Below are positions 6,851-14,792 of a DNA stretch of 55,337 bases, one piece after another. The stretch is from JACDAN01 sp035707105 (GTDB lineage Bacteria; Actinomycetota; Thermoleophilia; Gaiellales; Gaiellaceae): the NCBI GenBank assembly GCA_035707105.1, contig DASSUI010000093.1, forward strand, positions 1 to 55,337. The letters are read 5' to 3'. The notes beneath the pieces were generated by a model, which saw nothing but the letters and a program-made list of their open reading frames with translations, did not search any database and had not been told where the DNA came from. Position numbers and translations under genes: made by a program. Position 1 is the stretch's first letter. Every line of letters begins with the position of its first letter.

Positions 6851-9800
6851 TCAAGAGGCCCTTTCGCGGGGCGACGACGCGGTCGAAAGTGCCGAGACCT
6901 TTTCGCTCAGGGCTTCCATCCCAAGCTCTTGAGACAGCGCCTTTGCCGACGCGAGGAACTCTCGTGCTCGTTCGCGATCCGCGGACTCACCTCGCGCCAT
7001 CAGCATCCGCCCAAAGTCGTACTGCGCGTGCGCGAGCCAGGGCCGGGCGCCCATCTCTGCGTTCATCCGTAGCGCGCACTCGAAGTGCTTGACGGCTTCG
7101 TGCCATCTCGACATCTCCGCAGCGAGGATCCCGAGGCCCCGGGAAACCGATCCCCGGCACAAGTCCGGGGGCGTCGACGCGTTCAGGCGCGCGTAGGGTC
7201 GCAAGAGCTCGTAGAGGATTTCCGCCCGCTCGACGTCCCCGAGATAGCGGCAGACCTCGGGCAGCAGGTCGATGCTGAACAGCCACTGCATCTCTAGGTA
7301 GACCGAAAACCCGTCCCCCGCGAGAACGTCGAACGCGGCCCGCGCGTCGTCCCTCCGCTCGAGCTCGGCGAAGACGTCGGCGAGGACGTACCGCCAGATG
7401 GGATAGGCCGCGTAATCGTCGACCGCCCGCTCGACAACGTCGAGGACCTCGCGCAGCCGACCCTGCTCGCGCCGGAGGGCGTACATCTGGATATCGAATG
7501 CCATCTGTGCGTTCGCGCTCTGTGCGATGCCGCCGAGCTCGACTGCTTCGCAGATCTCCCGTTCCGCGTCCTCGAACCTGCCCTCGAAAAGCGCAAGCTT
7601 GGCGCGATCGACGGTCACGTCCCAGAGCTGAGCCGGTTGGCGGAGCTCATGCGCCAGCCGCGTAAGGGCTTCATGCTGCCTATACGCCGCAGGCATGTCA
7701 CCGGATTCGAGCAGCGCGTGAAAGCGATAGTCGTGCCCCGCGTACCGTCGCTCGGTGTCGCCGACGTTCTCGGCGACCTGAATCAGCTCATCCGCAATCG
7801 CCAGGCGCTCGGAGAGGACCTCCGGTCCCCAATTCGCGGAGCACCTCCCGTCAAGCGCATACGCGAGCGTCGCCCCGTTCCCGAGCCGACGCGCCATGTC
7901 GACCGCCTCCTGGCTCATCGCTACCCGCGGCTCGGGAGGGAGGGTGTCTCGCAGGGGGCCTCCCGACAGACGCGCGAGCAGTCGAACGCGGAGCTCGCTG
8001 TCCTCCTTGGGCAGACACCTGAGAGCTTCCTCGAGCAGTGGCACCAGCTGCCGGTCGCCCCAGGCGCGGGACCAGACGAATCTGCCGCCGTAGCCGAGGG
8101 CGGCGCGGGCCAGATGGTGCGGCGCCCCGGCGATCCTTGCGGCCTCGGCGGCTCGGAGAAACGCTTTCTTTGCCGCCGGGGTGTCTCCCACCCTTCCCTG
8201 GACGTCCCCGAGCCGAAGCAGGAGCTCGCAGCGGTCGAGCTCGTTCCCGGCGGCCTTCGACACCATGGTCTCGAGCCCGAGCGCATAGAGACGCGCGGCC
8301 TCCTCGTACGCGAGCAGCGTCGCGGCACGATCTCCGGCGCGCCGAGCGTAGCGGACGGCCTTGTCGGTCTCGCCGGCCGGGACCGCTTCGCAGAAGTGAT
8401 GCGCGAGCTCTGCGAGATGGGGCTCTGGGTCGTTCGCGTACAGCGCCTCCAAGACCTCACCGACCTGACGGTGCAGCCGTATCCGCCGCGTGGCGGTGAG
8501 GTCGTCGTAGAGCGCGTCTCGAATGAGAACATGCTCGAAGCGCAGGCGGTCGTGAGCGCCGGGTACGTCGCCGATGACTCGCGCAGAGATCGCCTCGTCG
8601 AGCAGCTCTAACAGTGACTCGAGCTCCTGCCCACTCACGCCCATCAGGGCGTCGAGGCGGAACTCCCGCCCGAGGACCGACGCCAGCGTAAGCACGCCCT
8701 TGCTGCCGTCGGAAAGGTGACGGAGGCGGTGTCCGATCACGTCGCGGACGCTTGCCGGGATCCTCAATCGCCCGAGGGGTGCTTCGACGGTTTCCTGCAA
8801 TCGGCCCTCCGCCGCGAGCAGGCGCAGGATCTCGCCGACGAAGAACGGGTTCCCCTCGGTCTCGCGGTGGATCGCCGCGGCCAGGCTTCGCGGCGGCTCG
8901 ATGCCCTGATTGGCCTCGATGAAACGCGCAACGTCCTCCTCGGGGAGTCCCGTCAGCTTCAACGGCGGGGCCATGTGACGGGCCAGCTCGGTCAGCGCCT
9001 CCGTGAGTGGGTGCTCCGGCCCGACTTCTGTGTCGCGATAGGTCCCCAGCACAAACATCGGCATCTCCGCCAGCTGCTGCGCGAGGAACTCGAGGAGCAG
9101 GAGCGAGGGCGTGTCGACGGCATGCAGGTCGTCGAGCACGAGAAGGACAGGGTTGCCTTCGGCCGCACGCTGGAGGAAGGAGGTCGTAGCGTCGAAGAGG
9201 CGGAAGCGCGCGCCTTCAGGGTCGAGGGAAGGCGGGGCGCCTACCTCGGGCAGAAGCTGGCGCAACTCCGGGAGCATCTGCGCCACGTCCGCCGCGCCGC
9301 TCCCGAGCTGGTCGCGCACCGTTTCGGCGTCGCGACCGCGGACGTAGGATCGGATGGCCTGGACCCAAGGCCAGTAGGCAGGAGCCCCTCCTGCTTCCCA
9401 GGCGCGGCCGAAGAGGGTCACGGCGCGGCGTCTCCGGGCGTGCTCCGCGAGCTCGTCGGCGAGCCTACTCTTGCCGATTCCCGGTTCCCCGGCGATCAGA
9501 AGGAGACGACCCCGGCCCGAGAGCGCGCCCTCGAGGCCCTCGAGGAGCGCCGCAAGCTCGCGCTCTCGCCCGATCAGGCGACCGCCGTCGTGTCGCGGTT
9601 CCTGCACGGAGGCCGAGGCGACCGAAGGCGCCCCCACCGGCCGGGGGAGATCGATTGCCGAGTCCTGCTCGAGAATCGCCCGCTCTAGCTGCCGTAGGCC
9701 GGGACCAGGCTCGATCCCGAGCTCGTCCACGAACATCCGTCTCGACTCCTGGTAGACGCGGAGCGCCTCACTCTGGCGGTCAGAGCGGTAGAGGGCGAGC

Positions 9801-10408
9801 ATGAGCTGGCCGCGCAGGCGCTCCCGCAAGGGATACTTGGCGCTCAGTGCCTCGAGCTCGCCGACGAGGTCGGCGTGCCGTCCGAGCGCCAGATCGGCCT
9901 CGATCCGCTCCTCGAGACCGACGAGCCTGCGCTCCTCGAGCCGGGCGATCTCCGTCTGTGCGAAGGACGCGAACGTGAAGTCGGCGAGCGGCGGCCCGCG
10001 CCAGAGCGCGAGCGCCTCGCGCAGGGTCTCCGAGGCCTCCTGCGCGTCCTTGCGAGCGAGGGCACGCCTCCCCTCCTCCAGAAGCTGCTCGAAGCGATTC
10101 AGGTCGAGGCTGCCCGGGTCGAGGTGGAGCGCGTACCCGGAGCCCCGCGTGACGAGGAGGCCCTCGTGCGCGTCCTTCGGCTCGCCCTCGAGCGTTCTCC
10201 GGAGATGAGACACGTGGTTCTGAACGGCCTTGGACGCGGTCGCGGGAGCATGCTCGCCCCAGAGCTCCTCGACAAGCCGGTCTGTGGAGACCGTCTGGTT
10301 CGCGTTCAGGATCAGCAGTGCGAGGAGGGCGCGCTGTCTTCCGCCGGCGAGCGGGATCGTCCGATCCCCGTCGCGGACTTCGAGCGGGCCGAGGATCCGA
10401 AACTCCAT
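6851..10408 (-). CDS. large SARP/BTAD transcriptional regulator with AAA-type ATPase and TPR-like region
   Basis: An 1185-aa cytoplasmic regulator. Residues 1-95 form an OmpR-like winged helix (MEFRILGPLEVRDG start) and about 100-250 the bacterial transcriptional activator domain (ALALWRGPPLADF; GQLMLALYRSDRQSEALRVY). From about 275 comes an ATPase with Walker A GEPGIGKS (307-314) and a Walker B segment with LLVLDDLHAVD. The C-terminal half, from about 650, is helical and TPR-like. This architecture is typical of large SARP regulators of secondary metabolism or development. ATG 10408 keeps the conserved N-terminus; a TACCGT hexamer lies 15 bases upstream. It is divergent from a small exported protein, with a 10-bp inverted repeat in the shared region. 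Effector and targets are unknown. Confidence 0.9.
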   Translation of the reverse strand: MEFRILGPLEVRDGDRTIPLAGGRQRALLALLILNANQTVSTDRLVEELWGEHAPATASKAVQNHVSHLRRTLEGEPKDAHEGLLVTRGSGYALHLDPGSLDLNRFEQLLEEGRRALARKDAQEASETLREALALWRGPPLADFTFASFAQTEIARLEERRLVGLEERIEADLALGRHADLVGELEALSAKYPLRERLRGQLMLALYRSDRQSEALRVYQESRRMFVDELGIEPGPGLRQLERAILEQDSAIDLPRPVGAPSVASASVQEPRHDGGRLIGRERELAALLEGLEGALSGRGRLLLIAGEPGIGKSRLADELAEHARRRRAVTLFGRAWEAGGAPAYWPWVQAIRSYVRGRDAETVRDQLGSGAADVAQMLPELRQLLPEVGAPPSLDPEGARFRLFDATTSFLQRAAEGNPVLLVLDDLHAVDTPSLLLLEFLAQQLAEMPMFVLGTYRDTEVGPEHPLTEALTELARHMAPPLKLTGLPEEDVARFIEANQGIEPPRSLAAAIHRETEGNPFFVGEILRLLAAEGRLQETVEAPLGRLRIPASVRDVIGHRLRHLSDGSKGVLTLASVLGREFRLDALMGVSGQELESLLELLDEAISARVIGDVPGAHDRLRFEHVLIRDALYDDLTATRRIRLHRQVGEVLEALYANDPEPHLAELAHHFCEAVPAGETDKAVRYARRAGDRAATLLAYEEAARLYALGLETMVSKAAGNELDRCELLLRLGDVQGRVGDTPAAKKAFLRAAEAARIAGAPHHLARAALGYGGRFVWSRAWGDRQLVPLLEEALRCLPKEDSELRVRLLARLSGGPLRDTLPPEPRVAMSQEAVDMARRLGNGATLAYALDGRCSANWGPEVLSERLAIADELIQVAENVGDTERRYAGHDYRFHALLESGDMPAAYRQHEALTRLAHELRQPAQLWDVTVDRAKLALFEGRFEDAEREICEAVELGGIAQSANAQMAFDIQMYALRREQGRLREVLDVVERAVDDYAAYPIWRYVLADVFAELERRDDARAAFDVLAGDGFSVYLEMQWLFSIDLLPEVCRYLGDVERAEILYELLRPYARLNASTPPDLCRGSVSRGLGILAAEMSRWHEAVKHFECALRMNAEMGARPWLAHAQYDFGRMLMARGESADRERAREFLASAKALSQELGMEALSEKVSALSTASSPRERAS

Positions 10409-10455
10409 GGCGTCTTCGTGGTGACGGTACCACCGTCGTTCGCGGCCGCCCAGCG

Positions 10456-10485
10456 GTTTCGGTCATACCCGGTTGTGACCGAAAC
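10456..10485. promoter_or_regulatory. perfect 10-bp inverted repeat in divergent promoter region, candidate operator
   Basis: GTTTCGGTCA (10456-10465), a 10-base spacer, then TGACCGAAAC (10476-10485). It lies between the start codons of the SARP regulator and the small exported protein and could control both. Confidence 0.55.
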
Positions 10486-10569
10486 GTGGACAACGTCTGA
10501 CCGCCGTGGCGCATCGTCGTCTCATGACCGCCGCACCAGGAGCGGTCGAGACGAAGAAAGGAGCAGAAG

Positions 10570-10986
10570 ATGCGCACCCACAAGCGACATCTCTTCCGGT
10601 GGATCGCGGTCGTCTTCGCGGCCGCCGCCGTCGGCGCTCCGACGGCGCTAGCCGACCCGCGCAGTCTCGACGACATCGACCCGTCGCTCGCAGCCGCAGT
10701 CCGGCAAGCGGAGGCGGCGTCGCTGAGCCCCGACGACCGGCCCTTCTACCGCGGGCCCCCGGGCGTGCTCGCGACGCAGGGCGTGAGCCCCGACGACCGG
10801 CCGTTCGCGCGCACGCGCGAGACCGAGTCGAGGATGGTTGCGGCCGCGGGTGTCAGCCCTTCGCGGGGCTTCGACTGGGGCGACGCGGCGATCGGAAGCG
10901 CGTTCGGCCTGACTCTGGCACTGCTCGGCACGGGAGCGATCGTGCTGATCGCTCGCCATCGCCACGGCACGCCGAGGACCGCGTAG
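10570..10986 (+). CDS. small exported protein with SPDDRPF repeats and C-terminal membrane anchor
   Basis: A 138-aa protein. Residues about 9-28 (WIAVVFAAAAVGAPTALA) form a Sec signal peptide. The middle carries two exact SPDDRPF repeats, 20 residues apart, and a degenerate SPSRGFDW. Residues about 110-130 (GSAFGLTLALLGTGAIVLIA) form a membrane helix followed by a basic tail, so the repeat part probably sits outside the membrane. The ATG is supported by Shine-Dalgarno AAAGGAG at 10557-10563, 6 bases upstream. It is divergent from the large SARP regulator and followed by a strong hairpin terminator. Proteins with SPDDR-type repeats occur in Thermoleophilia, to my knowledge without assigned function. 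Confidence 0.8.
   Translation: MRTHKRHLFRWIAVVFAAAAVGAPTALADPRSLDDIDPSLAAAVRQAEAASLSPDDRPFYRGPPGVLATQGVSPDDRPFARTRETESRMVAAAGVSPSRGFDWGDAAIGSAFGLTLALLGTGAIVLIARHRHGTPRTA
10724..10802 (+). repeat. 19-bp exact direct repeat inside the exported protein gene
   Basis: TGAGCCCCGACGACCGGCC occurs at 10724-10742 and again at 10784-10802, exactly 60 bases apart. It encodes the SPDDRP units and suggests a recent 20-codon duplication or strong constraint. Confidence 0.85.
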
Positions 10987-11011
10987 GACTCATCAGCCAC
11001 CTTCCGAGCAG

Positions 11012-11041
11012 CGAACGTGGAGCCTTCAGGCTCCACGTTCG
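11012..11041 (+). terminator. strong hairpin terminator after the exported protein gene
   Basis: A 13-bp perfect stem: CGAACGTGGAGCC (11012-11024), loop TTCA, GGCTCCACGTTCG (11029-11041), then TCTTG. It lies 25 bases after the stop. The U-tract is weak, but the stem is long and GC-rich. Confidence 0.7.
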
Positions 11042-11790
11042 TCTTGCGATCGGCACCGAGCCCGCGCCCGGCGAGGCCGCGGCGGCCGGTCAAGTCTTGG
11101 TCGAATAACGGTCACGACCTACGGCGACCAAGCGCCCGAGCGCGCAAGCCCCATCGTGAACCCTGGATGACTGTGGCGGACTGGTCTATGCGAGTCGTGA
11201 CCGTGGCCTGCGTGATCGTCCAACGCCCTGAACGCCAAGACGAGCTTGGCTCCGGGTCGAAGCCAACACTCGCGAATAGTCCGCGCACACGGCGTCGGCG
11301 ATTCGGGTTCATTCCTCGATGAATCGCCACGAGATTCCGGGGATCGGTCATGGCACGATCGAACCAAATCAGGCCGCGCGCGTCTGTGCGCTCATAGAGC
11401 GCATCCTGGTCTAGTTCGCGGAGTTGGCGGAACTTCGTGGCCGTAAACCTGATGCGCCACCCGCCGTCCCGTCCTGGTTTGGAACCGCGCGGCGAGAGGC
11501 TCACTCGCCGCGGCTGTGATCCGTTGCTTCTTCTTAGGTTTCCGCGCCCACGCCGAACGCCCGTGCCAAACCCGGGAGGGAAAGCTCGGTCGCGTACCCC
11601 GCGCCCAGCGGCCACGGTATCCCCAAAGGCCGACTGGAGAGGCGGCGGTAGATGCTCGCCCGCAAACCTTAGTGCGAAGCGCTCCGGCAGAACGCCGCAC
11701 CGTTCGTCCCCCCGGCGCTCCGCCCCTACTGAGAACGCCTTCCTTCGCCGATCGGTTACGTCACGGTTTCCCTCGACCGGCACCGAGCGG
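11042..11790. other. 750-base region without a convincing gene
   Basis: No frame here has a start, length and composition I would call a gene. The stretch 11160-11480 read on the minus strand gives protein-like text (FTATKFRQLRELDQDALYER and neighbours) without a usable start codon. Its third positions are poorer in G+C than in nearby genes, so it may be a decayed or foreign gene fragment. An 8-bp inverted repeat GGCGATTC/GAATCGCC lies at 11297-11328. No tRNA, insertion-sequence end or transposase was recognised. Confidence 0.3.
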
Positions 11791-12681
11791 TCAGGCGGCG
11801 ACCGCGACGCATCTCGCGAGGACGCCGGAGAGGCGGGAGACGACTCGCCGGTTTCCCCCGGCGATCCCGTCGAGCACTCGCAGCTCCTTGAACACGTGCG
11901 CGAAGGGTCCCAGGCGCTCCGCAAGCTCGAGGGTCTCGCCGAGTTCCGATCCCCAGGGCTCGAGGTAGGCGCCGCGCAGACGGTCGAACCACGGGTCGCC
12001 GGGCGCCAGGCCTTCCATCTGCTCGAGGTGGAAGAAGGCGACGAAGAGCGTCAGGAACGGGTGCGAGACGCAGGAGTCGCCCCAGTCGAGGATTCGCGCG
12101 GTGTCGTCGTCCGGGTAGACGTTGTTGCCGTGCAGATCGTCGTGCTGGATCGACGCGGGCACGCCGGCCGGGGCGAGCTCCTCGCACAGCCGGTGGAACT
12201 CGGGCGCGAAGGCGCGGAGCCGCGCATGATCCGACGCGGAGAGCGGCAGCTCGTGCGCGAGCATCGCGTCGTAGAGCGCCGGAAAGCCGTCGAGGCGGCG
12301 GTCGGGGACGCCTGCATCGAGATGCTCCGCGACACGGGCGACCTCGCCTCGCTGGAGCTCGCCGTATGCCGGAAGAATCGACAGCCACGGTTCGGGGCCG
12401 ACACCGAACCCGAGCCGCTCGCCGGCATCTCCCAGCAGCAGCCAGGAACGCTCTGTGTCGACGGCGAGCACCGTCGGCAGCAGGGCCGGCCACCGGCTTG
12501 CCAAGGCCGTCGTGAGGCGAGGCTCGAACGCCTGAACCGGCGCGCAGACCTTCACCCACACGACCCCGCTCCGCAGCGGCGCCCGCCAGACGGACCCCCA
12601 CGGCCTCTCGTGCACGAGCTCGAGCCGGCCCGCCGGCTCGACGTGCCGAGCCACCCATGCCTCGAGTTCTCGCCCGCCCAC
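11791..12681 (-). CDS. aminoglycoside phosphotransferase-like (APH family) kinase
   Basis: A 296-aa kinase-like protein. The catalytic loop is IQHDDLHGNNVY (Brenner-type HxDxxxxN), and the metal-binding motif is ILDWGDSCVSHP. This is the two-motif pattern of the APH/choline kinase family, which phosphorylates small molecules such as antibiotics, choline or homoserine. The GTG start at 12681 is chosen because a purine-rich GGAGGAG lies about 12 bases upstream. Longer frames upstream read arginine- and cysteine-rich non-conserved sequence across the divergent acetamidase start. It stands alone, and bases 12682-12760 form the shared upstream region. The true substrate is unknown; resistance is only one possibility. 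Confidence 0.8.
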   Translation of the reverse strand: MGGRELEAWVARHVEPAGRLELVHERPWGSVWRAPLRSGVVWVKVCAPVQAFEPRLTTALASRWPALLPTVLAVDTERSWLLLGDAGERLGFGVGPEPWLSILPAYGELQRGEVARVAEHLDAGVPDRRLDGFPALYDAMLAHELPLSASDHARLRAFAPEFHRLCEELAPAGVPASIQHDDLHGNNVYPDDDTARILDWGDSCVSHPFLTLFVAFFHLEQMEGLAPGDPWFDRLRGAYLEPWGSELGETLELAERLGPFAHVFKELRVLDGIAGGNRRVVSRLSGVLARCVAVAA

Positions 12682-12748
12682 GACGCCGGGGATTCTCCTC
12701 CTCGAACCCGCGTCGCGCGATCCCGTTGCCGCGCAGCCGTGACAGGTG

Positions 12749-12754
12749 TAGCTT
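12749..12754 (+). promoter_or_regulatory. -10 element, leaderless promoter of the acetamidase gene
   Basis: TAGCTT lies 6 bases before the GTG at 12761. Confidence 0.5.
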
Positions 12755-12760
12755 CGCCCC

Positions 12761-13699
12761 GTGGCCCAGACGTACGAGTTCCCGGCCGACCGCGTGCACT
12801 TCACCTGGGATGCGGGCAACGAGGCCGTCCTGACGTTGGCCAGCGGGGACACCGTCACCATGTACACGCGAGACGTCAGCGACAACCAGATCACACCGGA
12901 CTCGACGGCCGACGCGATCGCGTCGGTGAACTGGGACCGGGTCTACCCGCTCGCGGGGCCGATCGCCGTCGAGGACGCGGAGCCTGGTCAGACGCTCGCG
13001 ATCGAGATCGTCGACCTGCAGCCCCAGGGCTGGGGCTGGACGGCGATTATCCCGGGCTTAGGGCTGCTGCCCGACGACTTCCCCGACGCGTACCTGAAGA
13101 TCTTCGACCTGACCGGCGGCGACGTGACGCACCTCCGCGACGACGTCGCCATCCCGATCGCGCCCTTCCTGGGGACGATGGGTGTCTGCCCGGCAGGCGC
13201 GAGCCAGCTGCCCGTGATGCCGCCCGGCACGTTCGGAGGCAACATGGACACGCGGCAGCTCGTCCGCGGGACGACGCTCTTCCTGCCTGTGCAGGTCGAG
13301 GGCGCGCTCTTCAGCTGCGGTGATGCCCACGCCGCCCAGGGCGACGGGGAGGTCTGCGTCACCGGCATCGAGTCGCCCATGTACGCGGCGTTGCGCTTCA
13401 CGCTCCACGAGGACCAGTCGATTCCCGCGCCGCAGTACCGGACCGCCCCGGGGCCCCTGACCCCGCAGGTCGACGACGGGGGCTTCTACGGGACGACAGG
13501 CGTCGGCCCGGACCTCTACGCCGCGGCCCAGGACGCGGTTCGCGCGATGATCGACCATCTCGCGGAGACCTACGAGCTGAGCCGAGAGGACGCGTACGTC
13601 CTCTCGAGCCTCGCGGTGGACCTCAAGATCTCCGAGGTCGTCGACGCGGGGCAGTACATCGTCAGCGCCGTGCTCCCGCTCGCGATCTTTCGCGACTAG
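12761..13699 (+). CDS. acetamidase/formamidase family protein
   Basis: A 312-aa protein of the FmdA/AmdA family, which hydrolyses short amides to ammonia and the carboxylic acid. Recognisable segments are the N-terminal NEAVLTLASGDTVTMYTRD, the core IAPFLGTMGVCPAG, a FGGNMDTR motif and GDAHAAQGDGEVCVTGIE, which carries conserved acidic and histidine residues of the family. Length is normal. GTG 12761 is selected by TAGCTT 6 bases upstream and by the absence of a Shine-Dalgarno. It is divergent from the APH-like kinase and convergent with a cupredoxin gene 18 bases away. A role in nitrogen scavenging is likely. Confidence 0.88.
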   Translation: MAQTYEFPADRVHFTWDAGNEAVLTLASGDTVTMYTRDVSDNQITPDSTADAIASVNWDRVYPLAGPIAVEDAEPGQTLAIEIVDLQPQGWGWTAIIPGLGLLPDDFPDAYLKIFDLTGGDVTHLRDDVAIPIAPFLGTMGVCPAGASQLPVMPPGTFGGNMDTRQLVRGTTLFLPVQVEGALFSCGDAHAAQGDGEVCVTGIESPMYAALRFTLHEDQSIPAPQYRTAPGPLTPQVDDGGFYGTTGVGPDLYAAAQDAVRAMIDHLAETYELSREDAYVLSSLAVDLKISEVVDAGQYIVSAVLPLAIFRD

Positions 13700-13717
13700 C
13701 GGACGCGTTCGCGGCGC

Positions 13718-14137
13718 CTACCTGACGTAGAAGTCCACGAACTGGCCCCTGCCGTAGTGGAACGGCAGGTTGCAGATCAGCGAGTAATGCCCCTTCCTGA
13801 GCGTCAGGGTCAGGCGCTTCACCTGCCCGGGCCTGATCTCTTCGATCTCGCCCACCGCTCCGGTCTCGGGAGCCTCGCGTGCGCCGCGCGCCGCCAGGCG
13901 CCCCGCCGCCTTCGCCGTCTTCAGCACGACGAACTCGTGGGTCATCCTTCCGGCGTTTTGCACGACGAACGTGACCCTGGTGGCCCCCGTCTTCGTGGCC
14001 GTCAGGGGCAGGATGTCCCACTCGACCATCCTGAAGTTGACGCTCGCGGCCCTCGCCTGGTGCGACGGCGCCGCCGCGGACGGAACCGCTGCGGCGACAA
14101 GGGCGGCAAACGCGGCGACAGCCAGCTTCCAGCCCAT
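13718..14137 (-). CDS. exported cupredoxin-like copper protein with glutamine axial ligand
   Basis: A 139-aa protein with a Sec signal peptide (residues 1-23, AAFAALVAAAVPSAAA) and a single cupredoxin fold. Candidate copper ligands are His67 (MTHEFVV) and the C-terminal loop CNLPFHYGRGQF, giving Cys122-X4-His127-X4-Gln132. The usual axial methionine is replaced by glutamine, as in stellacyanins, which lowers the redox potential. The ATG is set by Shine-Dalgarno GGAGG 6 bases upstream. Upstream frames on this strand are not conserved-looking. It is the first of three exported-protein genes on this strand but is separated from the next by 163 bases. It probably acts in extracytoplasmic electron transfer or copper binding. 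Confidence 0.78.
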   Translation of the reverse strand: MGWKLAVAAFAALVAAAVPSAAAPSHQARAASVNFRMVEWDILPLTATKTGATRVTFVVQNAGRMTHEFVVLKTAKAAGRLAARGAREAPETGAVGEIEEIRPGQVKRLTLTLRKGHYSLICNLPFHYGRGQFVDFYVR

Positions 14138-14300
14138 GGTCGCCTCCTCTCGTCGGTAGGGGGCAACGCTTGCACGCGCCCGGCGCGTTCTCATCGGTGA
14201 GAGCACCGACGTGGACTGCGGAAAACCACGCGCGAACCCGAGGCCGTCTGGGACGCGATTCTCGTGGCTCGCGGCCTCCGAAGTGGTGGTGACGGGCAGC

Positions 14301-14792
14301 TCAGAAGCCGCTGACGCAGTATGCAACCGCCCAGAAGACCTCCTCCTGCCCTCCGGTGTTGTGCATGACGACGTACCAGGCGCTGCGACCGTCCGGCATG
14401 CCGATCGGAGACGAGTTCGACGGTATGAGCTTCGCCTCCGCGACACGTTCGGTCGCGTACCCGCCGCCGACGACGGCCGTGTTCGCGGGACACACGGCGT
14501 TCACAAATCGGAACGAGCCGGGCGGGACGGCGGTGTGCTCTGAATATCCATTCACGTAACTCAACGACTTCCCCGGCGGGCCCTGCGCGCCTTGCGGGCC
14601 CGACAGCCCGGGCGCCCCGGCCCGCCCGCGTGGTCCTCGACTCCCCTTTAGCGCGTGTCGAGCCTGGGCGCTGATGTCGGCCAGTTGAATCGTGCCGTTC
14701 TTGATGTTCCTGCTCGTCACGACGAACGCCGCAGTCGCAGACGCAGACGAGACCAGCATCGCAACGATGCCGGCGACGAGCGCAGTCTTCAT
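14301..14792 (-). CDS. exported collagen-like (Gly-X-Y) protein
   Basis: A 163-aa protein. Residues 1-23 form a signal peptide or N-terminal anchor. Next comes a conserved-looking NIKNGTIQLADISAQARHAL segment, then a short collagen-like stretch of about 8 Gly-X-Y triplets (GPRGRAGAPGLSGPQGAQG and on). The globular C-terminal domain has VVGGGYAT and two cysteines (in AVCPAN and YCVSGF) that could pair. The N-terminal 'IKNGTI...DI' plus collagen stub layout is common in Thermoleophilia and other actinobacteria. The ATG overlaps the stop of the upstream PASTA gene as ATGA, so translation is coupled, and a GGAGGAGGA Shine-Dalgarno is present. Probably a surface or matrix protein; exact role unknown. 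Confidence 0.8.
   Translation of the reverse strand: MKTALVAGIVAMLVSSASATAAFVVTSRNIKNGTIQLADISAQARHALKGSRGPRGRAGAPGLSGPQGAQGPPGKSLSYVNGYSEHTAVPPGSFRFVNAVCPANTAVVGGGYATERVAEAKLIPSNSSPIGMPDGRSAWYVVMHNTGGQEEVFWAVAYCVSGF

Noticed and set aside
11112..11924. A 270-codon minus-strand frame
   Set aside because: The first half overlaps the APH gene in another frame and is low-complexity; only the middle looks protein-like and has no start. Treated as intergenic.
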